Shown: positions 23,850 to 36,439 of the stretch, piece by piece
How positions within the stretch are numbered: the first letter of the stretch is position 1
Layout of the letters: each line of letters opens with the position of its first letter
Assembly (NCBI GenBank): GCA_029891385.1
Contig: CM057224.1
Location: 5,394,001-5,458,000 of the forward strand
Direction: 5' to 3'
Length of the DNA: 64,000 nucleotides
Source: Erythroxylum novogranatense
Lineage: Eukaryota > Streptophyta > Magnoliopsida > Malpighiales > Erythroxylaceae
Notes under the pieces: generated by a model
Told to the model about the DNA's origin: nothing
The model's input: only the letters and a program-made list of their open reading frames with translations
Databases searched by the model: none
Translations under genes and position numbers: made by a program

Positions 23850-24982
23850 ATGCCACCTCGTAGAAGGACACGAGGAATTATGCAAGGATCTGCTGCACCT
23901 GACTCTCCGACTAGAGAGGAGAGGATCGATGAGTCGATAGCCAGTGGAATCTTGAGGCTTCAAGGACTAGGCAGTGAGCCCATGTCGCAGTCTCAGGAAT
24001 CGCCGATTCCGCTAGGGTAAGTGCCTCAGTTTGATCCGAGGATGTTTCAGGCCTTTTCCCAGGCGTTTGTTCATGCTATGGGTCAGATGCCACACCTACC
24101 TTCTCCCCCCCTGCCAAGAGGGGAAAGCAGTTGAAAAATTGAGGAAGTATAGAGCGATTGACTTTTTGGAGCAATGAGATCTGAGGAAGCCGAGACATGG
24201 TTGCGGAGGACAAAACGGGTGCTGGATCAGATGGATTGCGAGGAGGATGAGCGAGTGGTGTATGCTTTGCGAGCTTGCTTGTGGTGATGCTCTGCATTGG
24301 TGGGAGGCCGTCTTAAAGGCGATCGATGAGGCCGGTAGGGTTATCTTGGCAGAACTTTTTAGCTATTTTTAAGAAGAAATATCTGTCAGAAGTTTATGTT
24401 TAGCAGAAACAGAGGGAGTTTCTGAGTCTCACCCAGAGAGAGATGACGGTGAGCAAGTATGAGCGCCGGTTCACATAGTTATCCCGTTATGCTTCAGACT
24501 TGATGCTGAGTGAGGCTGTCAGATGTCGTCGGTTTGAGTCGGGACTACATTTGGCTATCCGGAAGAAGGTGATTGTACAGAATTTCGGTGACTTCCAGCA
24601 GCTGGTTGAAGCAGCTTTGAGGGTGGAGAGCATAGAAAATATCAAGAGTGCTGTGAACAAGAAGAGAAAGGGCAGAGAGCAGTCCAGGAGGGGAGGTAGC
24701 ACTAGTACTCTTATGCCAGACAGGCGTGCTAGGAGCTTCCCTGTTCAGTCTGAGGAGAGGAGCAGTGGTGCTAGTCGACCGAGACCGATGAGGACCTCTA
24801 CTGTTTCTCACCAAGTCTCGACGGTGGGCGGCAGTAGGAGGGGAGATGGGGACAGGTCATCAGTCCCTAAGTGTGAGCACTGTGGTAATTTCCATAGTGG
24901 GGAGTGTTACCGATTGACTGGAGTATGTTTCAACTGTGGACAGAAGGGACACAAGGCCAGAGAGTGTCCTCAGCCTCCATGA
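23850..24982 (+). pseudogene. Tekay-1 gag
   Basis: Opens MPPRRRTRGIMQGS; a stop occurs early (24018-24020) and the frame shifts near 24110-24370. From about 24480 it is open again with the capsid end (CRRFESGLHLAIRKKVI), a basic linker and the zinc knuckle CFNCGQKGHKAREC (C-x2-C-x4-H-x4-C, about 24928-24969). It closes at a TGA (24980) where the sister copy at 60572 keeps CGA. Structural protein of the virus-like particle; cannot be made whole here. Confidence 0.85.
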
Positions 24983-24997
24983 CAAGAGAGAGGTCAG

Positions 24998-27900
24998 ATG
25001 CAAGCTCCGAGGAGGACAGAGACCATGGGACAGAGGACTGTGATAGAGGTAGGTAGTTTTGATGCTGCCAAGAGGGCGAGTCTTCCGGGGAGACCGAGAG
25101 TGCAGGCACCAGTCAGGGTGTTTGCTATGACGCGGGAGGATGCAGAGGCCACTCCAGATGTTGTCACTGGTATGGCTCACTTATTTGCTGATGATGTGCT
25201 TGTGTTGATTGATCCAGGTTCATCTCATTCGTTTGTGTCGTCGAGTAGACCTATGTGTGATGGGGTTGTGAGTCCGTTGGATACTCCGTTGATGGTGAGT
25301 ACTCCGATTGGTCAGCACATTATGATTAGTCAGGTGTTTAGAGGATGTGAGCTTAGTATTGGTGGAGGACTTCTAGTGGTAGATCTGATGCCACTGAAGA
25401 TGCGAGGATTAGATGTGATACTGGGTATGGATACGTTGGAGAGGTACAATGCCTGACTAGATTGTAAGCAAAAGACAGTAGAGTTTGATTTAGATGGTAG
25501 AAGAGTAGTGTTTACTGGGGATAGAAGGGCAGGTCCGCTCAGATTTGTTTCGGCTTTGGCAGCAGAGAAGCTGATTAGGAGAGGTTGTGAGGCATTTTTG
25601 GCCTATGTGGTGGATTCCAGAGTAGACAGAGGGAAGTTAGAGGATATTCCAGTAGTCAGGGATTTCTCAGATGTCTTTCCGGAGGAATTGCCAGGACTAC
25701 CGCCAGCTCGAGAGATTGAGTTTCCGATCGAGCTTTTGTTAGGTACGGCACCGATTTCGATTCCACCTTATCGGATGGATCCGACGGAATTGAAAGAACT
25801 TAAGGAGCAATTGGAGAAAGGGTATATCAGGCCGAGTTCTTCGCCTTGGGGAGCTCCGATCCTGTTTGTAAAGAAGAAAGATGGATCCTTGAGGATGTGT
25901 GTGGACTACCGGAAGCTGAATCAGGTCACGGTGAAGAACAGGTATCCGCTTCCTCGCATTGATGATCTGTTTGATCAATTGCAAGGAGCGAGAGTCTTCT
26001 CTAAGATAGACTTGAGATCGGGATACCATCAGTTGAGGATTAAGGAGTCGGATGTGCCGAAGACTACTTTCAGGATTCGGTATGGGCACTTTGAGTTTTT
26101 GGTGATGCCTTTCGGATTGACGAATGCTCCGGCAGCTTTTATGGATTTGATGAATCGGGTTTTCAAGCCATTCTTAGACCAATTTATCATTGTCTTCATT
26201 GATGATATTTTGGTGTATTCCAAGAATGATCGGGAGCATGAGGAACATTTAAGGATTTCTTTGGAGATTTTGAGGAGCAATGAGTTGTATGCCAAATTCG
26301 AGAAATGAAAATTTTGGCTAAAGGAGGTGTCATTTCTTGGACATGTGATCTCAGAGCAAGGAGTTCATGTGGATCCAAAGAAGATAGAAGCTGTGGTAAG
26401 TTGGGAAGCCCCGAAGAATGTAGCAGAAGTGAGGAGCTTTTTGGGTTTGGCAGGCTATTATAGGAGATTTGTGGAGGGATTCTCCATGATAGCCGCTCCA
26501 ATGACAAAGTTATTGAGAAAGAATCAGAAGTTTGTTTGGAGTGAGGAGTGTTAGAGGAGCTTCGAGGAGCTCAAGCTCAGATTGATGAGTGCTCCGATTT
26601 TGATGTTGCCTTCTGGAGATGAGGGCTATACTGTGTACAGTGATGCGTCGAAGAAGGGTCTTGGTTGTGTTTTGATGCAGGGAAATCGGGTGATAGCGTA
26701 TGCTTCGAGGCAGTTGAAGCCTTATGAGCTGAATTATCCGACACATGATTTGGAGTTAGCAGCGGTGATCTTTGCCTTGAAAATTTGGAGGCATTATTTG
26801 TATGGATTTCAGACTCGGATCTTCAGTGATCATAAGAGTCTCAAGTATTTGCTGAGTCAGAAGGAATTGAATCTGAGGCAGCGGAGGTGGCTGGAGTTAC
26901 TCAAGGACTATGATCTGTTGATTAAGTATCATCCGGGCAAGGCCAACGTAGTGGCGGATGCTTTGAGCAGAAAGTCTTCAATTGCTCATGTTCGGGCGGT
27001 GTATCTTCCTTTATTGGAAGAGATGGCCAAGCTTAGGATAAGCTTGATGCAGGAAGAGCCGGATTGTCTTCTGGCTAATTTTTGAGTGAAGCCGATGCTG
27101 AAGGAAAAAGTTAGGGATTTGCAGGCTCAAGATGCAGATTTGAGCAAGCTTCGAGATGAAATTCGGAATGGCAAGGTTTCTGAGATAGATGTAAGGGATG
27201 ATGGGCTTAAGACAGTGGGGAACAGGTTATGTATCCCTGATGTTCAGGAAGTTAAGGCTGAGATTATGGATGAGGCACACAATGCGCCTTATGCTATGCA
27301 TTCGGGTAGCACCAGGATGTATCAGGATTTGAGAGAGCATTTCTGGTGGAAAGGCATAAGAGGGATATGGCAGAGTTTGTTAGTAAGTGTCTAGTGTGTC
27401 AGCAAGTCAAAGCTGAACACCAAGCACCTTTGGGCAAGTTGAGGCCGTTGCCTATTCTGGAATGGAAGTGGTAAAGAGTGACTATGGACTTTCTGATGGG
27501 ATTGCCTAAGACCAGTAGGAAGCATGATGCTATTTGGGTGATTGTGGATAGGTTGACGAAGTCATCTCACTTCTTGGCGATCACGCAGACTGATTCTTTG
27601 CATGTATTAGCAAAGAAGTATATTGATGAGATAGTGAGGTTGCATGGGATTCCGGATTCCATTGTGTCGGACAGAGATCCTCAGTTTACTTCGAGGTTTT
27701 GGGGCAGTTTGCAGGAAGCTTTGGGGACGAAGCTGAATTTTAGTACGGCGTTTTACCCTCAGACGGATGGTCAATCTGAGAGGACCATTCGGACTCTTAA
27801 GGGGATGCTTCGGGCTTGTGTGATGGATTTCAGAGGAGCTTGGTATGAGCATTTGTCGTTGGTCAAATTTGCTTATAACAATTCGTACCATTCGAGCATT

Positions 27901-28539
27901 CAGATGGATCCATATGAGGCATTGTATGGGCGGAGATGTAGGACTCCGATCTGTTGGGATGAAGAAGGAGATAGGCAATTGGTGGGACCAGAATTGATTC
28001 AGATGACAGTTGAGAAAATCAATCTGGTTAAGCAGTGACTTAAGGCAGCACAGGATAGGATGAAGAGTTATGTTGATGCTCACCGAAAAGAGATGGAGTA
28101 TGAAGTCGGTGAGAAGGTGTTCCTTAAGACGTCTCCTTGGAAAGGAGTATTGAGGTTTGGCAAGAAGGGTAAGTTGAGTCCGAGGTATGTGGGTCCGTAT
28201 GAAATCCTTGAGAGGATTGGGCCACTCACCTACAGGTTGGCGTTACCTCTAGAGTTGTCTCATATCCACGATATTTTTCATGTGTCTATGTTGAGGAGGT
28301 ATAGATCGGATCCTTCTCATATCATTCAGGCTAGTGAGGTTCAACTGAGGGATGATCTGAGTTATGAGGAGCAATCAGTGGAAATTTTGGATACCAAGGA
28401 CAAGGTTCTCAGGAATAAGACGGTTCAGCTAGTCAAAGTCCTGTGGAGGAATCATTCGGTTGAGGAGGCTACTTGGGAGCCATTGGAAGGCATGCGGGAG
28501 AAGTATCCGCATCTCTTCGATGATGCAGGTAAATTTTGA
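24998..28539 (+). pseudogene. Tekay-1 pol: protease, RT, RNase H, integrase, chromodomain
   Basis: Protease LIDPGSSHSF (about 25207); RT with [12 protein letters not shown] and the catalytic FIDDILVYS (about 26199-26225); RNase H with [10 protein letters not shown] (about 26636) and a later [14 protein letters not shown]; integrase zinc region (27240-27400), catalytic core with VDRLTKSSHF and DRDPQFTS and a glutamate in DGQSERTIR; C-terminal chromodomain, KVLWRNHSVEEATWEP, ending 28539. The frame is broken by stops at 25454, 26306, 26552, 27083, 27472 and 28036 and a frameshift near 27355. Compared with the family all domains are present in order, so this was recently a full autonomous element. 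Confidence 0.9.
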
Positions 28540-28554
28540 GGACGAAATTTCTTT

Positions 28555-28569
28555 TAAGAGGGGGAGAAA
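28555..28569 (+). other. Tekay-1 polypurine tract
   Basis: 'aagagggggagaaa' directly before the 3' LTR start TGTTAGGG. Confidence 0.85.
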
Positions 28570-30702
28570 TGTTAGGGCCTGAATTTTTTTATGATGTCAT
28601 TAAGCATGAACTGTGTTATTTATGTGATTATTGCTTAGTTTAATTGAATTGAGAGGATTATTGGAGAATTAAGGTTTTATTGTGGTTAAGTGAGGATAAA
28701 AAGGGTAAGAAGTTATGAGGGTATTTTAGGAAGATTTCTTAGGATGATTTGGGTTTAGGCTTGTAAAGAGGGGTAAGTTGGTCTTTGTATTTTCCTTAGG
28801 TTAATAGAAAAGAAGAGAAGAAAGAAAAGAATAAGAGGAAAAGAAAGGAAGGAAGAAGAGAAAGAAGAGGAGTGCGCCGTCATGGAGAAGAAGAGGAGAA
28901 GAAGAGAGATTTCTAATCTTTGAGATTTCCAACAGTTTCGAATCATTTCCGGGTTAGTCTCATTTTGTTTAAGCTTGTTCTAGTTGGATTAAACCCTAAG
29001 ATAGCTTGGATTGAGTAGAATCGAAGGTTCTAGGGTTTTGGTGAAAAAGCTGGGTAAATCGTTGGGTTGTTGTGTTTGTGACCGATTTTGTGTTGCTAAT
29101 GAGTTAGAAGTGTAGTATAGGACCTGATCTAAGACTTACGTGTGTTGCATTTGTGGTTGGGAAAGGATTGAAGTGAGAAAAGCTAAAAAATTGGAGTTTC
29201 GGGGTCGGTTTCTCGACCCAGACATCGCGACGTGTGTATGAACACGCCGCGGTGTGCGAGGAAGGAGAACCACGTCGCGACGTGCGAAGGGAGACGTCGC
29301 GACGTGCGACATTTGGTTCGCCGCGAGGAGCAAACATCGTGGCGCAGTACGCCGCAATGCGATATCAGCACGCTGTGGCGCTCATATGTCGCGACCCCCG
29401 CCTACTTTTTGAAAGATGATTTTGATATTCTTTTGGGCATATCTTTTGATGTAGATGTCCAATTGAGGTGATTTTGGATTCATTGTGAACTAGAGATCAA
29501 AGACTACAAGTTCTATGAAGAAGGGAAGTTCGGAATTAGTCTATAAGGGTTCAGAATTTTATGAGGAAGTCGAATGTAGACTTTCAATGCTTTATTTTGG
29601 CTTTCCAAGCTTTGATTATTTTATGTGGATATTGATTGAATGGAAACTTAGTTGTTTTAGGAAACCAAGCTGAATCGATTTCATCGCAAGAGGAAGGACA
29701 CCAGTGAGTCGACTACTTGAGCGATCTTAGGTGGGTAATATACTTATAGTTATTGTGTGATTAGGCAAATTCTTGCCTATGTCTGAATATATGTTATAGA
29801 TGATGTATGTTTAAATGTGATGAATTGAATGATTGTGATTTCATATACTTTGCAAGAATCATGAGAACTAATAGCATTGAGTTTTGATTCGGAGCATGTT
29901 ATGCCTCGACTTCGGTCCTGACATTTTGACTAAATGTGAAGCATGAAAGAATATCATATGATGAAACGATTATGAGCATGATTATGTGCTTTTGTTCGGG
30001 CGAGAGTGGAACCATTTCATTCATCACGTGCACGTAGACAAGAGCCTTCTCTCGGCTGCCCGCTTGTGGCCTATGAGATCCGTATGGACTCATTTCGTTC
30101 AGGGTTAAACTTCGGTTTCTCCCTTTTGTTTTCATGGAACCCTCGAGCCATTGTGATGTGCATTGCATATGTGAAATGTTCACTGTGAATGCTTTGTGAC
30201 ATATTTATGAATTGAATTAAGTATATAGAATGCGTAAATTGCTTGAGTAGCATGTGATTGCTTGAATTGATATCTAGATAGATATAATATATATATACAT
30301 TCATATGCTGGGATTTGTGTGAGTTGCCGATGGCTATAATTATATTAGCCACTGAGCTGTGTAGCTCAACCCATTATTTTCCCTCCTTAGGTGCAGAGCA
30401 GGACGATCTTTGAACTTGCGAGGCATCGGAAACTTCGAGTTACTTAGGAGCTTTGCCATAAGTTCGTTTTTGGTTGGCCCTCCAAACACATTATCATGGA
30501 GCATATTTACATGTATTTTTGAATTACAACTTATTTTGTATTTTGAATGATTTAAGGATTTGTGACATTTCTTCAGATTGTAATGGCATGAGTTTAATTC
30601 ATGTTTAGATGCATGTGTAAGTGCTGGAATGTATGAGAATGATTATGTGTGAATTATGATCGAACTATGTATATGTAGAAATGTTGGGATCGGGTCCGAA
30701 CA
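28570..30702 (+). repeat. Tekay-1 3' LTR with near-terminal deletion
   Basis: 2133 bp, partner of 21419-23677. Relative to the 5' LTR it lacks 52 bp of the CG array and about 74 bp just before the terminal 'aca': it passes from 'gggtccga' straight to 'aca', followed by the gtgag duplication. Confidence 0.88.
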
Positions 30703-32838
30703 GTGAGTTTACGAACTCAATGAGAAACCATCATCGATGGTTCACCCAACTCATGCATATACATACGATATATCACATAGTCACATAATACACATTTGTA
30801 ACACTATCAGACACTTTACACATTTTCACTATAATCATACATTAGATAGGTCACTGAGAAATTGTCACATACTACACACATTCTCACTTTTCACAACACA
30901 TTCAGATGCATAATGTATGCCAATTCTCATTTTATGTCAGTGTTGTGACTGAGCATCAATATTGTCCCGATTCGGGCACATTTCACAATAATCGCATTAT
31001 TGGTAAGTAGGAGAGCCCTCAGGGTATGCACTATTGCCCGCTCACATTAGAAATAGGAGAGCCCTCTGGGTATGCACTATTCCCTTTTTGGCCTTAGACC
31101 CTTTTCACTGATAATCGAGCTTAAAGCTCTGATCACTAAATTGCTCCAGTCACAACTGTTTATTAAATGATTCTAATCATGCCTAGCATGCACTTACACT
31201 TGCACATTCTATAGCACATATATCGATCAATTCCACTTATAGCATTCATCACATTTACTCATAATCACAGCACATTTATTTCACAGTTCAAGCACTCACA
31301 TTGGCAAACAAATCACACACTCATAGAGCATTTAACACACAAAGATTGAGGAACCAACTAGGTTACTCACCAGAACTCCGAAGCTCTCGCTCGAAGTCCT
31401 AGCAGTATCCGTGGACTGACGATCCAACGGCACCTTTATAACAATTCAAACGAATTCTCATCACTATATGCTCAATCACATAAATTCGATAATGCACATG
31501 TCTTAATTCAAAATTGTACGATGCATGATCATGATTTTCCAGCGCTCTAATCCAATACCGCTATTTCTCGCTTCACAACTAAAATCCACTATTTATTAAA
31601 TCAATATCATCTATCGATTTCACAAATCTCTCATTTAAACTCTAATTATACTCCAATTGTCAAAACATAACTCTTAGGTCACGATAGAAACTATAATTAG
31701 CTCTCTTTCTATGATTGAGAACTCGCTAATTAAAATTCGAACTCTTATTCTTTACCTCAATCATAGACCTCTTTCTCTAGTTCATAACGAATCAAGAATC
31801 ACTTCAATTGGAGGTCTACACTAAAAGTTATGCCAAAAAACCAACTTATTTCACTTCAGAAATTGTCCCTCGTCGCGACCAAGGATCCCTCGTCGCGACG
31901 TGGGAAGGGACGCTCGTCGCGACGACTCGGCCCGCTCGTCGCGTCGAACACGCACTAGCTCGTCGCGGCGAGGTCAGTCGCAGACGTCGCGATGTACGAA
32001 TGATCTTCGTCTTCTCCGATCGATTTTTCCGCCATTAATACTCTTTAAACTCAGCATTTAACACCTTAAACTACTCAATCATTCACCATAAATGTCATAA
32101 ATGCATGCAACAACAATAAATAACAACATTAAACACAATAAACTTACCAAATCAAAGCTCAATCGATAACCCTAAAATCCTCCGAAAACTTCTCAAGCTC
32201 TAACAATCACGGTGAACTCCTCAATCCAAGACAACCATCAACAACTCCAAGATCTCTATCCGCTCTTCAACCCCAAAGAAAAGGGAAACAAACAAAATCT
32301 CCAACGGAAGAGAATCACACCGTCGAAGGAAGGAAAAAGGAAAGAAAAGGGAAGGAAAGCTTATCACCAATAATTCCTAAACTCACAAATCTGAATTTTC
32401 CAAGCCATTTACCACTCACTTTCGGAACCGGAATCTAAATCATCAGTCTCTAGGTCATTTTCTCGGTCCGGACTCAAAACTCTAAAAATTTCAGAAAAAT
32501 TCCCATAATTCCTCAAAAATATAAAACACTCGTTCCCATACTCAATTTTCAATTTTCAATTCCCTAAAATTCAATTTTCACTCTAATTCAACTATTCCAC
32601 TCAATTATTCTTAAATTCTCAATCAAGTCACAATTCACATAATTATCTCGAATTCACAATTCAACTCATAATCACAATTTAAATGCTGGAACAATCATGA
32701 ATGCATGTCACTAAGTATGCATGCGCAGTATGATCTATCTCTTTAAAATCAGAGGTCACAGAGCACTCGATCACAATTTATACAATAACAGAACTACCCG
32801 TACCAATATGCTCATCGCATTGGTAACGAGATGGTACA
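30703..32838 (-). repeat. Minus-oriented LTR, right piece, split by a Tekay element
   Basis: Starts with the gtgag duplication and 'tttacgaactca.tgagaaacc', as at 55120. Shares with 54780-58022 the 'actaggttactcaccagaa' block (about 31359), a CG-palindrome array (about 31868-31997), 'tcttctccgatcgattt' (about 32010) and the end 'gtaacgagatggtaca' (matching gtaacgggatgttaca). No coding capacity. It includes two copies of 'taggagagccctc.gggtatg' near 31008 and 31053. Confidence 0.7.
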
Positions 32839-33394
32839 CGCCTGACAAAATATTGCATCAGAAGATTGGGTCAGGAGATTGTGTGTATAGAGAGAAACGA
32901 CACAACATGAATGACAATATGTATAAATGAAAAGATATAAACAGATATAAGTAGTCACAAGGGCATGCATTGCGCGCCGCCGCCGCCTGACAAAATATTG
33001 CATCAGAAGATTGGGTCAGAAGATTGCGTGTATATCGCGCGAAGACACATAGATTATCACAAGAGATATATATATTAGTGATTCGTATTATTTAATATCG
33101 TAATGTAAATAGTATTATTCTTATTAGGTATAAATTTTTTTTCGCTTATATTAATAAAAACAAATATGCAATGAACCGTTATTATGATTGTATAAAAAAA
33201 TATGAATATATGAATGAAGTTGAATAATAATAATGAATTTAATAATCATGATAAAATATTTAGAAACTGATATTGCAAATGAGAATAAATATATGAATGA
33301 AGTTGAAAAATAATCATGAATTGAATAATCATGATAAAAATCATTAGAAACTGATATTGCAAATAACAATAACATTAGAAGGTGATGAACCATC
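32839..33394. repeat. Dispersed repeat block
   Basis: 'cgcctgacaaaatattgcat' followed by cagaagattgggtcag occurs at about 32839 and 32986 and, diverged, at 47147 and 47267. The second half (33105-33394) matches 19382-19566. An internal repeat 'atatgaatgaagttgaa.aataat' occurs twice (33206 and 33290). No gene. Confidence 0.6.
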
Positions 33395-33640
33395 TGTTAA
33401 GTCAAAATGACTTCACATTTATGATTTTGATTAAGAACAAATACTCAGTAGAAAAACAGACAGAGAAAGAAAGACAGACGGAGAAAGAAAAACAGACTAA
33501 GTAGAAAAACAGATGGATAATGAAAAACAAACGAAGTAGAAAAATAGAAGGAGAATAAAAAACAGACAAAGTAGAAAAACATACGGAGAAAGAAAAAAAA
33601 TAGACGAAGTAGAAAAGCAGACGGAAGCCAAAAACAGACG
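33395..33640 (+). repeat. SIRE-like LTR, 5' fragment
   Basis: Begins tgttaagtcaaaatgacttc and 'atgattttgat', as does the LTR after the polypurine tract at 36455, then runs into 'aaacagacggagaaag' units. It is cut at about 33640 and joined directly to RNase H coding sequence, so the rest of the LTR, gag and most of pol are missing. Confidence 0.65.
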
Positions 33641-33645
33641 CATAT

Positions 33646-33896
33646 GTTACTCCAATCTATTGCGACAACACCAGTGCAATCAATCTGTCAAAGAATCCGA
33701 TTCAGCATTCAAGAGTGAAGCACATAGAAGTCAGACATCACTTTCTGAGAGACTATGTTCAGAGGAAGGTGGTGCGTCTACGCTTCATCGAAGCAGTATC
33801 GAGAGCGGACATCTTCACAAAACCATTAAGTGAAGAACGGTTTCAGAAGATCAGACGCAATTTCAACATGGTTATGTTAAGTGACCAGTCGAGCTA
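33646..33896 (+). pseudogene. Copia RNase H C-terminus
   Basis: An uninterrupted frame reading IYCDNTSAINLSKNP, then VKHIEVRHHFLRDYV and ADIFTKPLSEERFQKIRR, the standard end of Ty1/copia RNase H (D in CDNTSA; HI-x-VR-HHF). It is preceded by LTR rather than by the rest of pol, so it is only a tail. The env-like frame follows about 260 bp downstream, the arrangement known from SIRE-type copia elements. Confidence 0.85.
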
Positions 33897-34156
33897 AAGT
33901 AACCACAAAACTAACGGCGTCAGAAACAGTGAGGTACAGCTGGTAACTTCTCTCACAAGAAAGTTGTGGAGGGGAAGCCTGATAATCTCGAGGATTTTAA
34001 TGACTCTAGAACACACCGGACTATATCTCTACAAGTAGTCTAAAAGCAAAATCATTATGGTTATTCTCATCTCCAGACGGTTCATTTTGCTTTCCCAATT
34101 CTCTCAAACATTCAACCCTAAAAAGCTTACCAGAGTCAGTTTTTCATTCTGAAACA

Positions 34157-36222
34157 ATGGAGGCAGCCATGATATTCGGAAGACATGTGGATTTCGAGTC
34201 ATTGAGGAATGATGGTATGGATGTGGAACCAGAGATTGTAAGAGCTGGTTGGAGGAACTTCTTTGAGGTACGAGAACTAGTATACATAAATGAGGTTTTC
34301 GATTTTTGGAAGAATGCTCAGCTAGTAGACAACACTGTAGTATCATCAGTAGATGGTATATCCGTTGTTGTGACTAAGGAGTTAATAAAGAAGGTGACCG
34401 ATTGTTCTTCAGTTGGTGAGACCCTCTCTACCAAGGCCGGATGGATGTCCCAAGTCGGTATGAGAGAGGAAGATGTCAGAAGACAATTATATGGAGCCAA
34501 TGATCCATGGGAGAGGAAGACCTCTAGTTTGGTTCTGAAGGCGAGGATTCTCCATGCAATTCTGTTTAATTGCATTTTACCCAGAGCAGGTTCAAGGCAT
34601 TTGGTAACTACGTTGGATGAACAATGCTTGTTTTACCTGCTAAATCACAATCCCATCGACTTACCCTTCTTAATCTTTCACTACATGATTAAGGGGATGA
34701 AGGATACAAATAGCTATCCTTACGGTATGTTGCTTACAAGGATTTTTAAGCAATCCGGAGTCCTCCTACATCGAGGACATAGAAGGATTGTACCTGTGAA
34801 GAGTAAGATTGATTCAATCACAATACGACGAATGGGTCTAAGGACTGTAATCAAAGAAGAAGCCGACTCTTAAAGGAGAACTAGGACTGAGGAGGAGCAT
34901 GTTTTGAACATGACTCCCGCTTCAAGTTCTCGACCTCAAGTGAATACGAGATCGCCTGCGGATGAATTAAGAAGAATTATTGGAAGACCGCTAATAAAAC
35001 AGGCGAGTCCTCGAATCGAAGCAAGTCAATCCCGAAGGACAAAAGAAGGTGCGCCAAAAAGACAAGGAGAAAGTCTTTTAAGTGAAATTACAAAGAAGGC
35101 AAAGAGATCACCGAGGATTCGGAAGAAGACCGTATCAACTGCTGGGGAAGTTAGTCGAGAGAAAGAAAACGTTGATGCTGCTCAAATAGAAAAAAAACCG
35201 AGAAGCGAGCACGCTTCGAAACCCCATTGCCCAATAGGAGGAACCAGTGGAGCAAAGCCTGGTTTAGGAGAATCGTAGTGAAGCACAACCAGAGGCAACG
35301 ACAGAATCAGACTCGGATAGTGATGAACCTTGTCTGATAGTATACAACTATCATAAGTTTTTGCGAAAACAGACGCTGAAGATCAGAATGGTGGAAGTTG
35401 TTACTAGAAGGAGAACTGCCATTGGATTCTGTATTTAACCAGTAAAGAAGATAGTGGCTGTGGTACGACCTATGTTGATTAATAGTAACACATGGGAATT
35501 ACTAAAAGAAGATAAAAAGATCTTCTACGATGCTTTGAGGGACGCTGCTACTAAGCCATACCCTTCAAAACGTCCCTGCAAACCGTGTACTATTTTTCCG
35601 ATCACTGAAAACACAAAAATAAAGGTTGCACCAGATATCCAGCCAAGATATCCTCGGGATTTGACTAAGGGGAAGTCAAAATTATTTCTTGAGGAAGAAG
35701 CTACTGATGATCTGTCCGCAGATCAAATAGCAAAAAAAGTGCGAAATATTGATGAGGCATGCGCTTCTAGACAGAATAAAGATGAAGCGAAATGCAATTT
35801 ATACCGACAAGAAGGAAGACATCGATGGGGAAGAGTAATAACAGGGACATTTATTGAGTTCCTTGTTCGAGCGATTCTGCGTATTAGACCTCTGCCTAAT
35901 ACACTGCCTATTCAAGCAGATGCATTACCCTGCAAGGAAGGCGATTCGATATCGCTCGCTTCATTTGACTTAGATCTTCCCGGTCAAACGCTTATTCGTC
36001 CCACCAATGATTGAGATAAATGAAGAATACATTCCGACATCAGATGCTTATACTACTTTAATCCCATTCACTCCTCCCTCAGCAGATGTTGATCAAGCCT
36101 CCTCGTCAATTTACCCACCAGATGAACTCAGTAGATTACGTGGTGAAGTCAATGAGATGAAGGAGCCGATGAATGATCTGAAGAAGATGATGATAGAACC
36201 GCTAAAGAGCCACCATCGTTAA
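34157..36222 (+). pseudogene. Env-like third ORF of a SIRE-type copia element, broken
   Basis: The first part (34157-34873, 238 residues) carries the plant-specific 'putative plant transposon protein' core, including SRHLVTTLDEQCLFYLLNH, PIDLPFLIFHYMIKGMKD and YPYGMLLTRIFKQSGV. It then continues in pieces (34904-35278, 35454-36014, 36007-36222) separated by stops and frame changes, with a basic middle and a helical end (DELSRLRGEVNEMKEPM). In SIRE elements such a reading frame follows pol and has been called envelope-like; its function is unproven. I see no clear signal peptide at the start. Not translatable as one protein here. Confidence 0.7.
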
Positions 36223-36439
36223 TCATTTTTTATTATAACAAATAGGGGGAGAATAAGAGCAGAAAAGAAGAGAATGAACAAGGGAGAAGAGAATGAGCGA
36301 AAAGAAGAGGGTGTTCGAAATGAAGGTGTGATCAAGGCATTTAAGAAAGGAAGAAGTCGAGAAGAAGTTCTGAAGATAAGTTTTTGTTTTCTTCAAAACT
36401 TTGTAATTTTGTTTTCTTTTGTATATAATTTGTTATCAT

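Larger units (their letters stand above)
21419..30702 (+). mobile_element. Ty3/gypsy chromovirus, Tekay/Del type, complete but inactivated
   Basis: A 9284-bp element: 5' LTR 21419-23677, primer site 23682-23693, gag from 23850, protease, reverse transcriptase, RNase H, integrase and C-terminal chromodomain up to 28539, polypurine tract 28555-28569, 3' LTR 28570-30702. The 5-bp duplication gtgag lies at 21414-21418 and 30703-30707. At least six stops and several frameshifts break gag-pol. Chromodomain integrases guide insertion to heterochromatin in this lineage. It lies inside a minus-oriented LTR of another family. Confidence 0.9.

Noticed and set aside
32960..33060. tRNA or small RNA gene near the cgccgccgccgcc stretch
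   Set aside because: No cloverleaf can be formed; the text is a dispersed repeat found again at 47147.
34904..36222. Three separate small genes after the env-like start
   Set aside because: Order, strand and composition fit pieces of one broken env-like ORF between pol and the polypurine tract.
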